64,000 bases of DNA from Gemmatimonadota bacterium (lineage in GTDB: Bacteria > Gemmatimonadota > Gemmatimonadetes > Longimicrobiales > Longimicrobiaceae): positions 1 through 64,000 of the forward strand of contig JAQBQD010000002.1 in NCBI GenBank assembly GCA_028287185.1, given 5' to 3'. A program made the position numbers and the translations under genes. Every line of letters starts with the position of its first letter. Within the stretch, counting starts at the first letter, position 1. Of this stretch, positions 32,682 to 42,195 are shown piece after piece. A model generated the notes under the pieces. It was not told the DNA's origin and did no database searches. It saw only the letters and a list, made by a program, of their open reading frames with translations.

Positions 32682-34868
32682 TCAGGTGAAGGCGGGGGAG
32701 CTCAGCCATGTCCCGCCCGTGTAGGCCCACCACTTTTTGGCTGCGCGGTCGAAGAGCATGGGCGTGCACCCCGCGACGACGTTGGTCGGCGTGCCCGAGG
32801 GCGTGCCGTTGCAGGTTGAAACCTGGAAGAAGCCGACTACGGCGGTGGTGGCGAGATCGGCCCCGCCGCCCGCGGTCATGTGGATGTCGCTGTCGAACTC
32901 GGCCTTGCCGCTCACTTTCAGGCGCGCGGCCCGCGTGTTGGTCGTGGCCCCCACGGTGACCGCACCGCCGCCCGTGGCGAGGTTCGCTTGCCCGCTCCCG
33001 AACAGCGCGTTGCGCACGGTGCCGCCCGTCGCCGCGTCCACCACGGCCAGGCTGTTGTTGCTGTCGCTGCCCGCCCGGATCAGCACGCCGCTCCCGCTCG
33101 CGTGGGGGTTGCGCACGTCGAGCCCGTAGCCGCTCTGGTTGGCCGCGATGGTGATGGGGGTCGCCTGGTTCGGCAGCGACGTGATCCCGGTCGCGGCGCC
33201 CACGTACGGGACCCACGTGCCGGGCGTCCCGCCGGCGGTGCACACCCACGCGGACGGCGCGGTCGAGGAGGGCGCGACGTTGACGATGCGCGAGCCGGTC
33301 GCCCACGTGCCGCTCGCCGGCGCCGCGGTCCCGTGGTTCGCGCCCGGCGCGATCTCGCGGAAACCGGGGTCGCATGCGGCGGATGCGCCGTCGACGGAGT
33401 AGACGCTGAACGAGCGCAGCCGCACCGTCCCGGTAGAGCCCGCCACCACGCCGATCCACACCTCGGCCACGGCCGCGTCCACCACGAAGTAGAGCCCGGG
33501 CGCGCCCACGTTGCTTCCGCTGTAGTAGACCCCGCCGTAATTGGTGCTCCAGAAAACCCCGGCCCCGCCGTGCGTCTTGACGTACGTCGTGGCGGAGCCG
33601 TCCAGGACTGCACCCGCGCTGTCGTAGCAGCGGATGATCACCTGGCCGCCGTAGCCCGCCAGGGTGTTGAGCTTGACGGTCAGGCGCTTCGCGGCCGTCG
33701 TGTCCACCCGCACGCCCACGGCGGCCGAGGTCGTCTGCAGGTACGTGCTCCCGAGCGTCCATCCGGCGTTGTGGGCGTAGACCGTGGCGACGCTGCTGTT
33801 GCCGATCCCGCAGCGCTGGACACTCCACGTGGACGAGCCGTCCGCGACGATCGCGTTGCGCCAGACGGCCCCGCTGTCGAAGACCTGGCGGGCCTGCTGG
33901 GTGAGGTACGTGGTGCGGGCGAAGTAGATCGAGGACGGTTTGGTGCCCTGCTCGTCCACGTTCGCGAAACCGTAGTGGGCGCGAAACTCGTTGTCTTGGC
34001 TGTCGTTGGTGATGCGCACGAAGATCGCCGCGGCGGCGCTTCCGCCGGGCAGGTAGTTGCCCTCCTCACGGTAGTTCCACCACGTGCACTGCCACGCGTG
34101 CTCCAGCAGGACCGGCACCACCTCCTTGGTGGGATCGGTGATGGCCGTACCGCTCAACTCGAAGCTGCAGCCGACGAAAAGGTGCTCATTGAGGGGCGTA
34201 CAGGTCCCGTCGTGGGTGATCCGGACGCCGTAGCGGGAGAGCCCCGTGTGCGTGCCGCTGTTCACCGCGAAACGCCAGCGCGAGAAGGTGCACCCGTTGT
34301 TCGCGCCTCCCCCCGTGGCCGTCAGGTCCAGCCCGATCTTGTTGTCCACCAGGCGCGAGCACCCCAGCTCGCAGTAGGCGAGCAAGTTGGCCGACGCGGC
34401 CACCATCTGTACGCCGACCGTGAAGCGCTCCGCCTGGACGTGGGCGATGGGGCAGGTCTGCGCGTTGTAGATGCGCACCCCGACGCAGCCCTCATCGGTC
34501 CAGTCCGAGAGATTCGTGCGGACCGCGCGGAGTTGCCCGCGCAGGTGCAGGATCACGGTCGACGCGCTGCCCCACACCAGGCACGGCAGGTTGACCGCCG
34601 TGGACCGGGAGTCCAGCACGGGCGAGCGCATGTCGGGCGAGACGGTCGCCGGAAAGGTGATCGTGCTGGACACCACGTACCCGATGGCCACGGGCGGGAA
34701 GAGCACCGTGCCGCCCACCAGCTCGGCCGCCGCGATCGCCGCGTTGATGGCCGCAGTGTCGTCGGTCGTACCGTCGCCGACGGCGCCGAAGCCGCGCACG
34801 TTGAAGACGGCGCCGCCGCGGTCGACTGCGGTGAGCGGGAGCGGGATGTCCTGCGGGTTGGTGCTCAT
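32682..34868 (-). CDS. Tail spike with pectate-lyase-like beta-helix
   Basis: A 728-residue receptor-binding or depolymerase protein. The N-terminal segment FNVRGFGAVGDGTTDDTAAINAAIAAA is the pectate lyase 3 signature that opens many right-handed beta-helix tail spikes. A long beta-rich body follows, then a Gly/Ala/Thr-rich C-terminal repeat region (SNNSLAVVDAATGGTVRNALF). It probably decides host range. A catalytic triad cannot be assigned by eye. Confidence 0.85.
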   Translation of the reverse strand: MSTNPQDIPLPLTAVDRGGAVFNVRGFGAVGDGTTDDTAAINAAIAAAELVGGTVLFPPVAIGYVVSSTITFPATVSPDMRSPVLDSRSTAVNLPCLVWGSASTVILHLRGQLRAVRTNLSDWTDEGCVGVRIYNAQTCPIAHVQAERFTVGVQMVAASANLLAYCELGCSRLVDNKIGLDLTATGGGANNGCTFSRWRFAVNSGTHTGLSRYGVRITHDGTCTPLNEHLFVGCSFELSGTAITDPTKEVVPVLLEHAWQCTWWNYREEGNYLPGGSAAAAIFVRITNDSQDNEFRAHYGFANVDEQGTKPSSIYFARTTYLTQQARQVFDSGAVWRNAIVADGSSTWSVQRCGIGNSSVATVYAHNAGWTLGSTYLQTTSAAVGVRVDTTAAKRLTVKLNTLAGYGGQVIIRCYDSAGAVLDGSATTYVKTHGGAGVFWSTNYGGVYYSGSNVGAPGLYFVVDAAVAEVWIGVVAGSTGTVRLRSFSVYSVDGASAACDPGFREIAPGANHGTAAPASGTWATGSRIVNVAPSSTAPSAWVCTAGGTPGTWVPYVGAATGITSLPNQATPITIAANQSGYGLDVRNPHASGSGVLIRAGSDSNNSLAVVDAATGGTVRNALFGSGQANLATGGGAVTVGATTNTRAARLKVSGKAEFDSDIHMTAGGGADLATTAVVGFFQVSTCNGTPSGTPTNVVAGCTPMLFDRAAKKWWAYTGGTWLSSPAFT

Positions 34869-34878
34869 CGACAGCTCC

Positions 34879-35130
34879 TCAGAGGATCAGGCCGGTCGCG
34901 CCAGCGCCCGTACCGAGCACCATGATGCGAGCGGCGTCCATGCCGGTGTCTTCGGACAATGCGAGGGCGTCCCCGTCGTACCGCGGCACCCGGTCGGTCT
35001 GCGTGGTGGTGAGGCGTTGCCACCCGGGCCGGTCGGGATCGTCCTCCAGGTACAGGCCGGCGAACGCCGTGCGGGCGCCCTGGTCCGGGTAGATGTTGAT
35101 CGGAGGGACCTTCGCCGTCTCCGCCATCAT
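34879..35130 (-). CDS. Small structural protein, 83 residues
   Basis: MMAETAKVPPINIYPDQGAR, then FAGLYLEDDPDRPGWQRLTT. A small beta-like protein between the hub and the tail spike, starting in a 4-nt overlap with the hub gene stop. It may connect tail tip and spike; there is no family evidence. Confidence 0.65.
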   Translation of the reverse strand: MMAETAKVPPINIYPDQGARTAFAGLYLEDDPDRPGWQRLTTTQTDRVPRYDGDALALSEDTGMDAARIMVLGTGAGATGLIL

Positions 35131-37652
35131 GCACCCCCCGCGGCGTACCATGTCGCGGTCACGGTCTGCGTGGCCACGGGGACGCTGGCGCCCGTCCAGA
35201 TCTCGCACCGGTACTGCGCCCGCACCGTGCGGCCGGCCGCGGCCGCGCGCATCGGCGTGCCTACGTTGCGCGTGTACGTGGTGTACGTCGTGGGCGGCGC
35301 GGTGATGCCCAGCGCCGCGGTGATGTCGGCGAACGAGCCATACCCGCCCCCGTCGTCCAGCCGCTCGAAGACGTGCGCCGTGTAGCCGACGGGCGCGCCG
35401 CTCGCCTCCAGGGAGAGCGAGACGACGGAGGACGCCAGCGCCGGCGCGGTCACCAGGGAGCGGCTCCAGTACGGCTCCGATCCCGCGCTCGCCCCCTGGA
35501 CCAGCACGGTCCCGTAATCCCGCGGGGTGGAGACGCCGACGGCCGCCAGCGGCACCGGGCGCGCCTCGATGGCGACGGACCACGTCTCCGTCGCGCCGAT
35601 CCCGGCGTGCGCGTTGGTGCCCGTCTGCGCCACGTCCACCGTACCGCCGCGTCCGTCGAACTCGTAGAGCCACGCGCCGCCGGGCCCCGCGAGCCGCCAC
35701 GACTGCACGGCGCTACTGCCGTTGAGGATGATCCGCGTGCCGACGGCCGCCGCCGAGACGATGCGCGGCAGGCCGTCCGAGCTGAAGAAGATCGGGCCCT
35801 CGGTGATCGGCTCGATGCCGTCGCACGTGAGCCGGATCGTGGCCCGGCTCACCAGCGCTCCGTCCAGCGCCACGTCCACCTCCACCTCACCCGCGCCCAT
35901 CGCCGCACCCGTGTAGACGGAGGCGTCGCCTGGGCCGCGTGTGGGCGGGGCCCAGGCCGACAGGGGCCCGGCGCCGGTCTGCGTCTGCGCCTCCACCGAG
36001 AGCACCGGGATCCCGTGCTCTTCGTACTTGAGGTACATCGTCTCCACCGTGCCGGTGCGCACGGAGTAGGTGACGTACGTGGGGGGCTCCGCCTGTGTCG
36101 GGTCCAGGGTGACCGGCCACACCCGCCCGGGACGCAGGTCCGCGCCGAGCGGCTGGAGCCAGATGCAGCGGGTGTATCCCCGCGGCGGCACGCTGGCGAC
36201 GTAGGTGTCCGACCCCGCGTACAGCGTAACCGTCGGCGGCGCTCCGGAGGGCGGCGACGGGTCCCCCGTCACGGGGTAGCTGACCAGCAGGTCCCACACC
36301 AGCACGTAGGCCACGGCCGCGCCGCGCCGCCATCCGAGCGTCGCCGTCGTGTTGCTGCGCTCGCGCACGGATACCTGCGTGAGCGCCCACGCCGTTTCGC
36401 TGGGCTGCAGCGCGTTCGCACCGGCGATCTGCGTGGTGAGGGCCAGCCACCCCCAGTAGGCCCCGCGCGGCTTTCCGCTTACGGTGAGCGTCGTGCTCCG
36501 CTTGGACCCGCTCAGGGTGTGGCGCACCCCCATCACCGCGAGGTCCTGGTCGGTGTCGAAGAATCGGCAGGCCGTGAAGCGGATCAGGTCGCCGATCTGG
36601 ACGGCCCAGTGAAACGCCACCTCGACCTCCATGTCGGCCAGCGGCTCGGACAGGTCCGAGAGCACGGTGGTGGCGAGGGTGCGCGCGGCGTCTCGCGAGC
36701 GGACGGGCGAGTCCGTCCCGAGCACGATGCGGGCGTAGCGGCGGCCGTACTTGCTGATGCTGGCCAGGTTGGTAACGATCAGCTTGTCGGCGAAGTAGCC
36801 GTTCTCCAGGTAATCCACCCGAATTACGTTGCGGATGTCGCTCCGCCCGATCTTGAGACGGGCGACGCCCATCACCATTCCGGCCGGAATGGTCCAGTCC
36901 GGCACCGCTCGCTCGCGGTCCACCTGCATGAGGGTTGGCCGGTAGCTCGCCGTCCCCTGGTCGTACCAGTACCGGACCTCCCACCCGAACTTGAGCGCGG
37001 TGGAGCGCGCCAGCTCCCACACGCTCCCGCTGCCCCCGGTGAAGGTGCGCAGGTTGACGCCCGGCGACGTGGGGGTGTAGAGAGTGACGGGCACGCCGAG
37101 CGGCACGGACCCGAGGATCGCCTGCAGCACCGCCTCGGCGGGTTCGCCCGCCGCGCTGCCGTACGTCGGCTCCACCACGTTCCCGCCGACGGCCTCGCTG
37201 TAGTGCGGGTCCACCGCCTCCACCTGCGCGTCCATGAGCGCGCCGCCAAGGTCGCGTAGGCTGAGGGCGCCGGCCGCCGGGTCCACGTCGTCTACCTCGC
37301 CGTGGAAGATCAGGCGCCAGTCCCCGCCCGCCGGCGTCGCGCCGGGCAGCATGGTGGCCACCTCGATGCGCACCTCGCGCCCCGTGTCCACGGCGGGGGC
37401 GTACGACCCGCCCGGGTTGTTCGACGGCGCGGAGGTAATGAGGGGGTTGATCGCGTCGCCGCCCGCGCGGTACCGCAGCCGCAGGCGCGCCGACTCCACC
37501 GCGTCGTCGAGCATCACCTGCGTCCCCACCTCTTCGAGCCATCCGGTCAGGTCCGCGAACACGCCCGACGCGTCCTCCATCAGCAGGCGGACGTGCGTCG
37601 CGCGGTGCGGGGCCGCGAGCGCCGCGGCCTCTGCCGTCGTCATGGTGCGCAT
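35127..37652 (-). CDS. Tail tip / hub protein with fibronectin-like C-terminus
   Basis: 841 residues. The N-terminal about 400 residues resemble phage tail hub proteins (repeated strand patterns around VRIEVATMLPG, WRLIFHGEVDDVDP and FGWEVRYWYDQG, and a late LADMEVEVAFHWAVQIGDLIRFTA barrel). The rest is beta-sandwich in character (SVRERSNTTATLGWRRGAAVAYVLVW), suggesting fibronectin type III domains. It follows the tape measure gene, as expected for a siphophage tail tip. Assignment is from order and fold pattern. Confidence 0.7.
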   Translation of the reverse strand: MRTMTTAEAAALAAPHRATHVRLLMEDASGVFADLTGWLEEVGTQVMLDDAVESARLRLRYRAGGDAINPLITSAPSNNPGGSYAPAVDTGREVRIEVATMLPGATPAGGDWRLIFHGEVDDVDPAAGALSLRDLGGALMDAQVEAVDPHYSEAVGGNVVEPTYGSAAGEPAEAVLQAILGSVPLGVPVTLYTPTSPGVNLRTFTGGSGSVWELARSTALKFGWEVRYWYDQGTASYRPTLMQVDRERAVPDWTIPAGMVMGVARLKIGRSDIRNVIRVDYLENGYFADKLIVTNLASISKYGRRYARIVLGTDSPVRSRDAARTLATTVLSDLSEPLADMEVEVAFHWAVQIGDLIRFTACRFFDTDQDLAVMGVRHTLSGSKRSTTLTVSGKPRGAYWGWLALTTQIAGANALQPSETAWALTQVSVRERSNTTATLGWRRGAAVAYVLVWDLLVSYPVTGDPSPPSGAPPTVTLYAGSDTYVASVPPRGYTRCIWLQPLGADLRPGRVWPVTLDPTQAEPPTYVTYSVRTGTVETMYLKYEEHGIPVLSVEAQTQTGAGPLSAWAPPTRGPGDASVYTGAAMGAGEVEVDVALDGALVSRATIRLTCDGIEPITEGPIFFSSDGLPRIVSAAAVGTRIILNGSSAVQSWRLAGPGGAWLYEFDGRGGTVDVAQTGTNAHAGIGATETWSVAIEARPVPLAAVGVSTPRDYGTVLVQGASAGSEPYWSRSLVTAPALASSVVSLSLEASGAPVGYTAHVFERLDDGGGYGSFADITAALGITAPPTTYTTYTRNVGTPMRAAAAGRTVRAQYRCEIWTGASVPVATQTVTATWYAAGGA
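36877..36890. promoter_or_regulatory. ATTCCGGCCGGAAT inside the hub gene
   Basis: Second exact copy of this palindrome, here within coding sequence (encodes IPAGM). Confidence 0.35.
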
Positions 37653-38002
37653 CAGGCTTCCCGTAGTGTGAAGACGACCGTCACCAGGTGCTCGCCCGGT
37701 CCGCGTCCGATCATGCCCCCCGCCTCCACGTCCGCCAAGCAGGTGAGGGTGCCGCCCGGGATGTCGCCGGTGGCGGTGATCGGGATCGAGTACAGCAGCA
37801 GCAGGCCGGCGTCCGCGGCCGCGCGGGCCATGGGGGCAGTGGTCACCTTCCAGCCCCGCTTACGGACCGTCACGTCGGACAGCAGCGTGCCGGCAAGGCT
37901 GCGGGACACGGTACCCACCATCTCCGGCGCCAGCGGCGAGCACGACGCGACCGGCACCGTCCAGTTGGGCAGACCCGCCGCGGTGAGCGTGAGGGCGGAC
38001 AT
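37652..38002 (-). CDS. Minor tail protein, 116 residues
   Basis: Beta-rich: MSALTLTAAGLPNWTVPVAS, SDVTVRKRGWKVTTAPMARAAADAGLLLLYSIPI and GEHLVTVVFTLREA. It sits between tape measure and hub, where distal-tail-type proteins are encoded. It overlaps the hub start by a single base. No named family. Confidence 0.65.
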   Translation of the reverse strand: MSALTLTAAGLPNWTVPVASCSPLAPEMVGTVSRSLAGTLLSDVTVRKRGWKVTTAPMARAAADAGLLLLYSIPITATGDIPGGTLTCLADVEAGGMIGRGPGEHLVTVVFTLREA

Positions 38003-38006
38003 CGGG

Positions 38007-40826
38007 TCAGGCGGGGATCGCGTTGGCGAGCGCGAGCGAGGCGCCGCCTGCCGAGCGCGACTTCTCGATCACCTTCTGGCGCCAGTCCTGATAGGTCCGC
38101 TCCGCGTCGCCCGTGGTGTGGATCACGACGTCGCCGGTGAAGTTGATCACGCTCGCCTGCCCGACGTTGGCGTACGCGCCCACCCCGGGCCCGCGCATGG
38201 GCGGGGCGGAGCTGTAGATGGCCTCCGCCACGCGGTACCAGCTGGGGATGTTCGTGAAGCTGTCGGTGAGCGCGCCGGCCGCGGCCCCCGCGCGGGCGAG
38301 GGCGTCGGTGAACTTCATGGTTTCCAGGACGTGGCGCCCTTCCGCGAGCTGTTTTGCACCCTCCAGGAAGCCATCGCCCTGCGCCGTCATCTGCTTCCCG
38401 GCACGCTCGATCGCGTGGCCGATCGCGCCGATGAACGGCAGGTGGCCCAGCAGGCGACCGAGGGCCGAGATGAGTGCGCCGACGGCCTTCTCGATCCCGC
38501 CGGAGATCGTGAAGATGATCTGGCCCAGGTACGTCCCCGCGATCGCGATCTCCTTGAAGATCGGGAAGAGCGGCTGGAGCACCGGGATGAGCGCCCGGCC
38601 GACGATCTCGCCGAGCATCTTCAGCGGCTCCTTCAGCGCGTCAAGTGCCGGCTGGATGCCCTGCAGGAAGCCGCTGAACGCGGTGAGCGCGGCGCCCGCC
38701 GGGGTGAACTGCGCCGTGAGGCTCGCGCCGAAGTCCTTCACGCCGGCTGCGAGCTGCGCCGCCTGCTGGCCGTTCACGTCCTTCCACGACTGGACCGGCC
38801 GGGCAAGCGCGGCGAAGGGCCCGGTCCGTTCGGGTTCCACGCCGGCGGCATCGCTGGCGGCCTTGACGGCGGCCATGCCCGCCTTCCGCGCATCCGAGCC
38901 GACGTTCGGCGCCAGCAGGTTCCGGTTGAACTCCTTCCGCGCGTCGCGGAGCCGGTGGACGGCCCTGTCGAGATCCTGCTGCGCGGACCGCATGGCCGCC
39001 GAGTTCCCCGCGTCCGCAGCCACCCGCAGCCGGTCCCTCGCGGCGGCGACCTGGCCCGCCCACGCCTGCATTACCGCCGCGGACGGGGGCGCGAACAGGA
39101 TGGGGCGGATGGACCCGCCGATGGGGAGGGTGGTGCTTTCCGTCGTCGCGGCGTGGAGGCGCTTCCGCTGGCCGGCCAGCGCACCCGGGTTGAGCGCCAC
39201 GTGCAGCCGGTCGGCCGCCTCGGCGAGGTGCGCCTGGAATTCGTTCGCCTGCGCCACGTAGGAGTCCAGCATCTCCTTCCAGCCCTTCGGCGGAGAGACG
39301 CCGAGGGCGGCCAGGTTGTGCAGCTCCGTACGCAGGCCCGCCACCTTCTTGCGCGCGTCCTCCGCCTCACGCGCGGCGGCGCCCATGTTCGTCCCCGGCT
39401 GGCCGTTCAGGCCGGGGACCTCGATCTTCGACAGGTCCAGGTGGCCGAAGCCGATTCGGGCTTCGAGCTCCATCGCCCGCACCATTTCCGCGACCCGCTC
39501 CCGTGCCGCGCGGACGGCGTTCTCATGGTCCTTCCCCGTCGCCTCAGCCCCTTCATCGGCGCCGAAGAGCTGGTCGATGAGGGCGCCCATCAGGTTCGCG
39601 GTGTGGCCACCGGCACCCCCACCCGCCCGCTGCTGTGCGGCGATCCGGTCGAATGCGGCCTGCGCGGCCGCCACGCGGTCGTCCGCGAGGTGGGCGGTGT
39701 CGATCTTGGCCCCGCCGAACATGCGGAGCGGCTCCACGAAGTGGAGCATCGAACTGTTCACCACGCCCTCGGGCACGCCGGCGCCGCGCATGTGGGCGTC
39801 CTGGCGCTGCCAGAAGTCGCCGATGTTGTTCGAGGCGGCCTGGAGGGAGCCGCCGGAGCTTTCGTTGATGTGGGCAACAGCCGCGTTGAACCTCGCCAGC
39901 AGCACGGGGATCTTCGCGGCCATCAGCTCCAGGTTGTCGATGGCCCCGCCCACCACGCCGGCGAGCGTGCCGATCACGCTCACGGCGCCGCTGGCGAAGT
40001 CGCCGATGCGCGTTCCCCACTGGTCGAACGAGCCCTGGTTGTTCTCGACCCAATGCTGCATATCGCGGATGAGCCCGGTCACACGCGGGAACACCTCGGC
40101 TCCGCCGAGCATCGCCGTGAGCGCACCCCCTACAGCCTCCTTGAAGTCGTCCCAGGCGACGGAGGTCTGCTTCATCTGGCCCGACAGGGTATGCGCCTCG
40201 GCCTCCGCGAGCCCCTGATACCGCTGCCGCAGCGCTTCCAGGGCGGAATGCCCGGCCTGGACCTCGATGCCCATCTTGTGCAGCGCGGCCGTGTTCCCGT
40301 TGTATGCCTTGCCGACGAGCTGGGCCGCCGCCGCGATGTCGATGGTCCGACCGACGGCCACGTCGGCGACGAGCTCGACGTTGCGGAAGGACGCTGCTGC
40401 GGCCTTCCCCGTCGTCCGGATGATGCCTGCGGTGGCCGACGCGTAGCTCTCATCGTCGAAGGATGTCAGCCGCTCGAAGGCGGCCGCGTTCTTCTGGAGC
40501 GTCGGCTCCATTTGCGAGAAGCTGGCGTGCACGTTCTTGAGCGTCCCGGCGAGGAGCGCCCACTCCCGTTGGGAACTCGCGAACGCTTTGATGGACGACT
40601 CGCCGAAGTTCCAGGCCGCCGCCGCCCCACCCTCCAGCGCGTCCGCCACCAGGTTCCCCGCCACGACGCCCTGCAGCATGCCACCCCAGCTCATGCCGCT
40701 GGTCGCCTTTGACAGCTTGCCGGCGTCGGCCTTGAGCTGCGCGAACATCGCCTCCGCCTGCTTCACCGCACGCGCAAGGTCTGCGGGGTCGCCCGTGATG
40801 GTGACGTTCACTGCGGGGTTGCTCAT
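38007..40826 (-). CDS. Tape measure protein
   Basis: 939 residues. The N-terminus is MSNPAVNVTITGDPADLARAVKQAEAMFAQLK, then long amphipathic helices and Ala/Gly-rich coiled segments. A hydrophobic mid-to-late region (PFIGAIGHAIERAGKQM, GRALIPVLQPLFPIFKEIAIAGTYLG) is typical of tape measures, which set tail length and may insert into the host membrane. Length predicts a tail of roughly 140 nm by the usual 0.15 nm per residue rule. It is located just after the frameshifted chaperone. The start at 40826 is the first Met of the conserved-looking N-terminus. Confidence 0.85.
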   Translation of the reverse strand: MSNPAVNVTITGDPADLARAVKQAEAMFAQLKADAGKLSKATSGMSWGGMLQGVVAGNLVADALEGGAAAAWNFGESSIKAFASSQREWALLAGTLKNVHASFSQMEPTLQKNAAAFERLTSFDDESYASATAGIIRTTGKAAAASFRNVELVADVAVGRTIDIAAAAQLVGKAYNGNTAALHKMGIEVQAGHSALEALRQRYQGLAEAEAHTLSGQMKQTSVAWDDFKEAVGGALTAMLGGAEVFPRVTGLIRDMQHWVENNQGSFDQWGTRIGDFASGAVSVIGTLAGVVGGAIDNLELMAAKIPVLLARFNAAVAHINESSGGSLQAASNNIGDFWQRQDAHMRGAGVPEGVVNSSMLHFVEPLRMFGGAKIDTAHLADDRVAAAQAAFDRIAAQQRAGGGAGGHTANLMGALIDQLFGADEGAEATGKDHENAVRAARERVAEMVRAMELEARIGFGHLDLSKIEVPGLNGQPGTNMGAAAREAEDARKKVAGLRTELHNLAALGVSPPKGWKEMLDSYVAQANEFQAHLAEAADRLHVALNPGALAGQRKRLHAATTESTTLPIGGSIRPILFAPPSAAVMQAWAGQVAAARDRLRVAADAGNSAAMRSAQQDLDRAVHRLRDARKEFNRNLLAPNVGSDARKAGMAAVKAASDAAGVEPERTGPFAALARPVQSWKDVNGQQAAQLAAGVKDFGASLTAQFTPAGAALTAFSGFLQGIQPALDALKEPLKMLGEIVGRALIPVLQPLFPIFKEIAIAGTYLGQIIFTISGGIEKAVGALISALGRLLGHLPFIGAIGHAIERAGKQMTAQGDGFLEGAKQLAEGRHVLETMKFTDALARAGAAAGALTDSFTNIPSWYRVAEAIYSSAPPMRGPGVGAYANVGQASVINFTGDVVIHTTGDAERTYQDWRQKVIEKSRSAGGASLALANAIPA

Positions 40827-40892
40827 CCCTCGCCTCGCTTCGGGTTGGGCGCGGCACCGTCCCGGCACCACGTTCGTACGATTCGATCGCTA

Positions 40893-41674
40893 TCAGGGAG
40901 GCAGTTCCGGCGACGGTGCCCTGACTCCACCGTCCCCGCCGCTGCCACCGTCCATCGGCCCCCGCAGATCGAGCCCGCCGAACGCCGTGTTCAGGGCCTC
41001 CGCGACGGCGAGCATGTGAGCCTCGCTCTGCTGCGCCGGCGCCGTCTTCCCACCCTCCACCAGCAGCGGGAAGAAGTCCTCGGGCCCGGCCGGCGAATCG
41101 CCCTTGTCGCGCCACTGGTTCGCGACGATTGCGGCGATCGTCCCCGCGCACCACTCGCGGTGTCGCCGCTCGCCTTCCTCGCGGTCCCGTCGGCGTGCCA
41201 GCAGCGCGTAGACGATGCGGGGGGTGAGGGTCCAGAACTCCGCCTCGCCCATCCCCAGGTCGCATCGCGCCAGCAGGTACAGCCTCAGTTCGGGGCTTGC
41301 GCCGCGGGCAGGGTCGCCGGCGGCGCCGGGTCCAAAGGGACCGCGTCGTCCTCCGGCGGCGCGTCGGGCGCGAACTGGCGCATCATCTCGATCAGCATGG
41401 GCGTCATTCGCAGCGCTTGGCCGTAGCCCAGCTCCTCCAGCACGTCGTCGGTGGTGAGGCCGGGCCGGGACGGCGCGCCCATGGCCCACACCAGCGCGGC
41501 GATGAAGCGCTCGTCCACCTGCCCGGCGCCCTCCATGAGCGAGTAGCCCATGGCTTCGCGGAAGCGGACGCCGGCCGCGAGGTTCATCCGCAGGGTGAGC
41601 GGCTTGCCGCCCAAGGTCATCGTCGCCGTGGGGACCAGGTCGCCGATGTTGCAATCGGAGAGAGACTCCGGCAT
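40893..41674 (-). CDS. Tail assembly chaperone G-T fusion, made by -1 frameshift
   Basis: The zero-frame product ends at 41285. A second frame, without its own start, continues to 40893 (LRLYLLARCDLGMGEAEFWTLTPRIVYALLARRRDREE). The perfect slippery heptamer C-CCT-TTG at 41339-41333 is in the right phase: slipping back one base gives CCC-TTT and about 260 residues in total. This reproduces lambda gpG/gpGT and similar pairs upstream of the tape measure. GC-rich inverted segments just downstream could stimulate slipping. Confidence 0.8.
41285..41674 (-). CDS. Tail assembly chaperone G (unshifted product), 129 residues
   Basis: MPESLSDCNIGDLVPTATMT, then GGKPLTLRMNLAAGVRFREAMGYSLMEG and a Pro/Ala-rich end. 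Found between tail tube and tape measure. It coats the tape measure during tail assembly in related phages and is expected in excess over the frameshifted form. Confidence 0.75.
   Translation of the reverse strand: MPESLSDCNIGDLVPTATMTLGGKPLTLRMNLAAGVRFREAMGYSLMEGAGQVDERFIAALVWAMGAPSRPGLTTDDVLEELGYGQALRMTPMLIEMMRQFAPDAPPEDDAVPLDPAPPATLPAAQAPN
41333..41339 (-). promoter_or_regulatory. Slippery heptamer CCCTTTG (-1 frameshift site)
   Basis: X-XXY-YYZ pattern read as C CCT TTG in the G frame at codons 113-114. Shifting joins the G frame to the downstream T frame. Confidence 0.75.
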
Positions 41675-41751
41675 GGATCAGGACTCCCGCGAGGGGGTGG
41701 ACGTGACTGCGGGCGCCGGCGGACCCGGCGCCCGTTCGCGTGCGGTGATGC

Positions 41752-42183
41752 TCAGGCGAGCGTCGGCTGGCCCACGATCTTGAGCGTGGCGCTGCCCTTG
41801 AGCGCGTCGGTGAAGCCACCGGGCTTGATCGCGAACTTCGTGACCAGGGCCGAAAACGACCACACCGTCGCGGCCGGATTGCTGAACGTGATCTTGTAGT
41901 TCTTCGCCGCACGGGCCACCATGGCGCCCACGAGCCCGGTGGTGACGCCCTGCGTGGGGTGCTCGGGCAGCGCCATGAAGTCGATCTGCAGCTCGCCGCC
42001 GCGCAGGATCGTGGCGACGCTCTTGTCCCACAGGTCGTCCAGCGTGGTCGTCTCGGTGGTGTCGGCGGACAGCTCGACGCCGTTCAGGTTGGTGATGCCG
42101 GCAACGATCGTGAACACCTCGGGCGTGGCACCGTCGCCCATCTTGAACGTGGTGCCGAGGGTAGCAGCGGGAGCGGCGGACAT
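41752..42183 (-). CDS. Major tail tube protein
   Basis: A 143-residue beta-barrel-type protein: FTIVAGITNLNGVELSADTTETTTLDDLW, QIDFMALPEHPTQG and ITFSNPAATVWSFSALVTKF. This is the usual pattern of lambda gpV-like tail tube proteins with an Asp/Thr-rich strand after VTNL. Position between terminator-type proteins and chaperone fits. It forms the non-contractile tube. Confidence 0.85.
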   Translation of the reverse strand: MSAAPAATLGTTFKMGDGATPEVFTIVAGITNLNGVELSADTTETTTLDDLWDKSVATILRGGELQIDFMALPEHPTQGVTTGLVGAMVARAAKNYKITFSNPAATVWSFSALVTKFAIKPGGFTDALKGSATLKIVGQPTLA

Positions 42184-42195
42184 GGTCGGCCTCCG

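Noticed and set aside
32880-34925. 681-codon rightward open frame opposite the tail spike
   Set aside because: Antisense shadow of a beta-helix gene with strong codon bias; no start signal.
37302-40712. 1136-codon rightward open frame opposite the tape measure and hub
   Set aside because: Composition is a shadow of the leftward genes; no family features.
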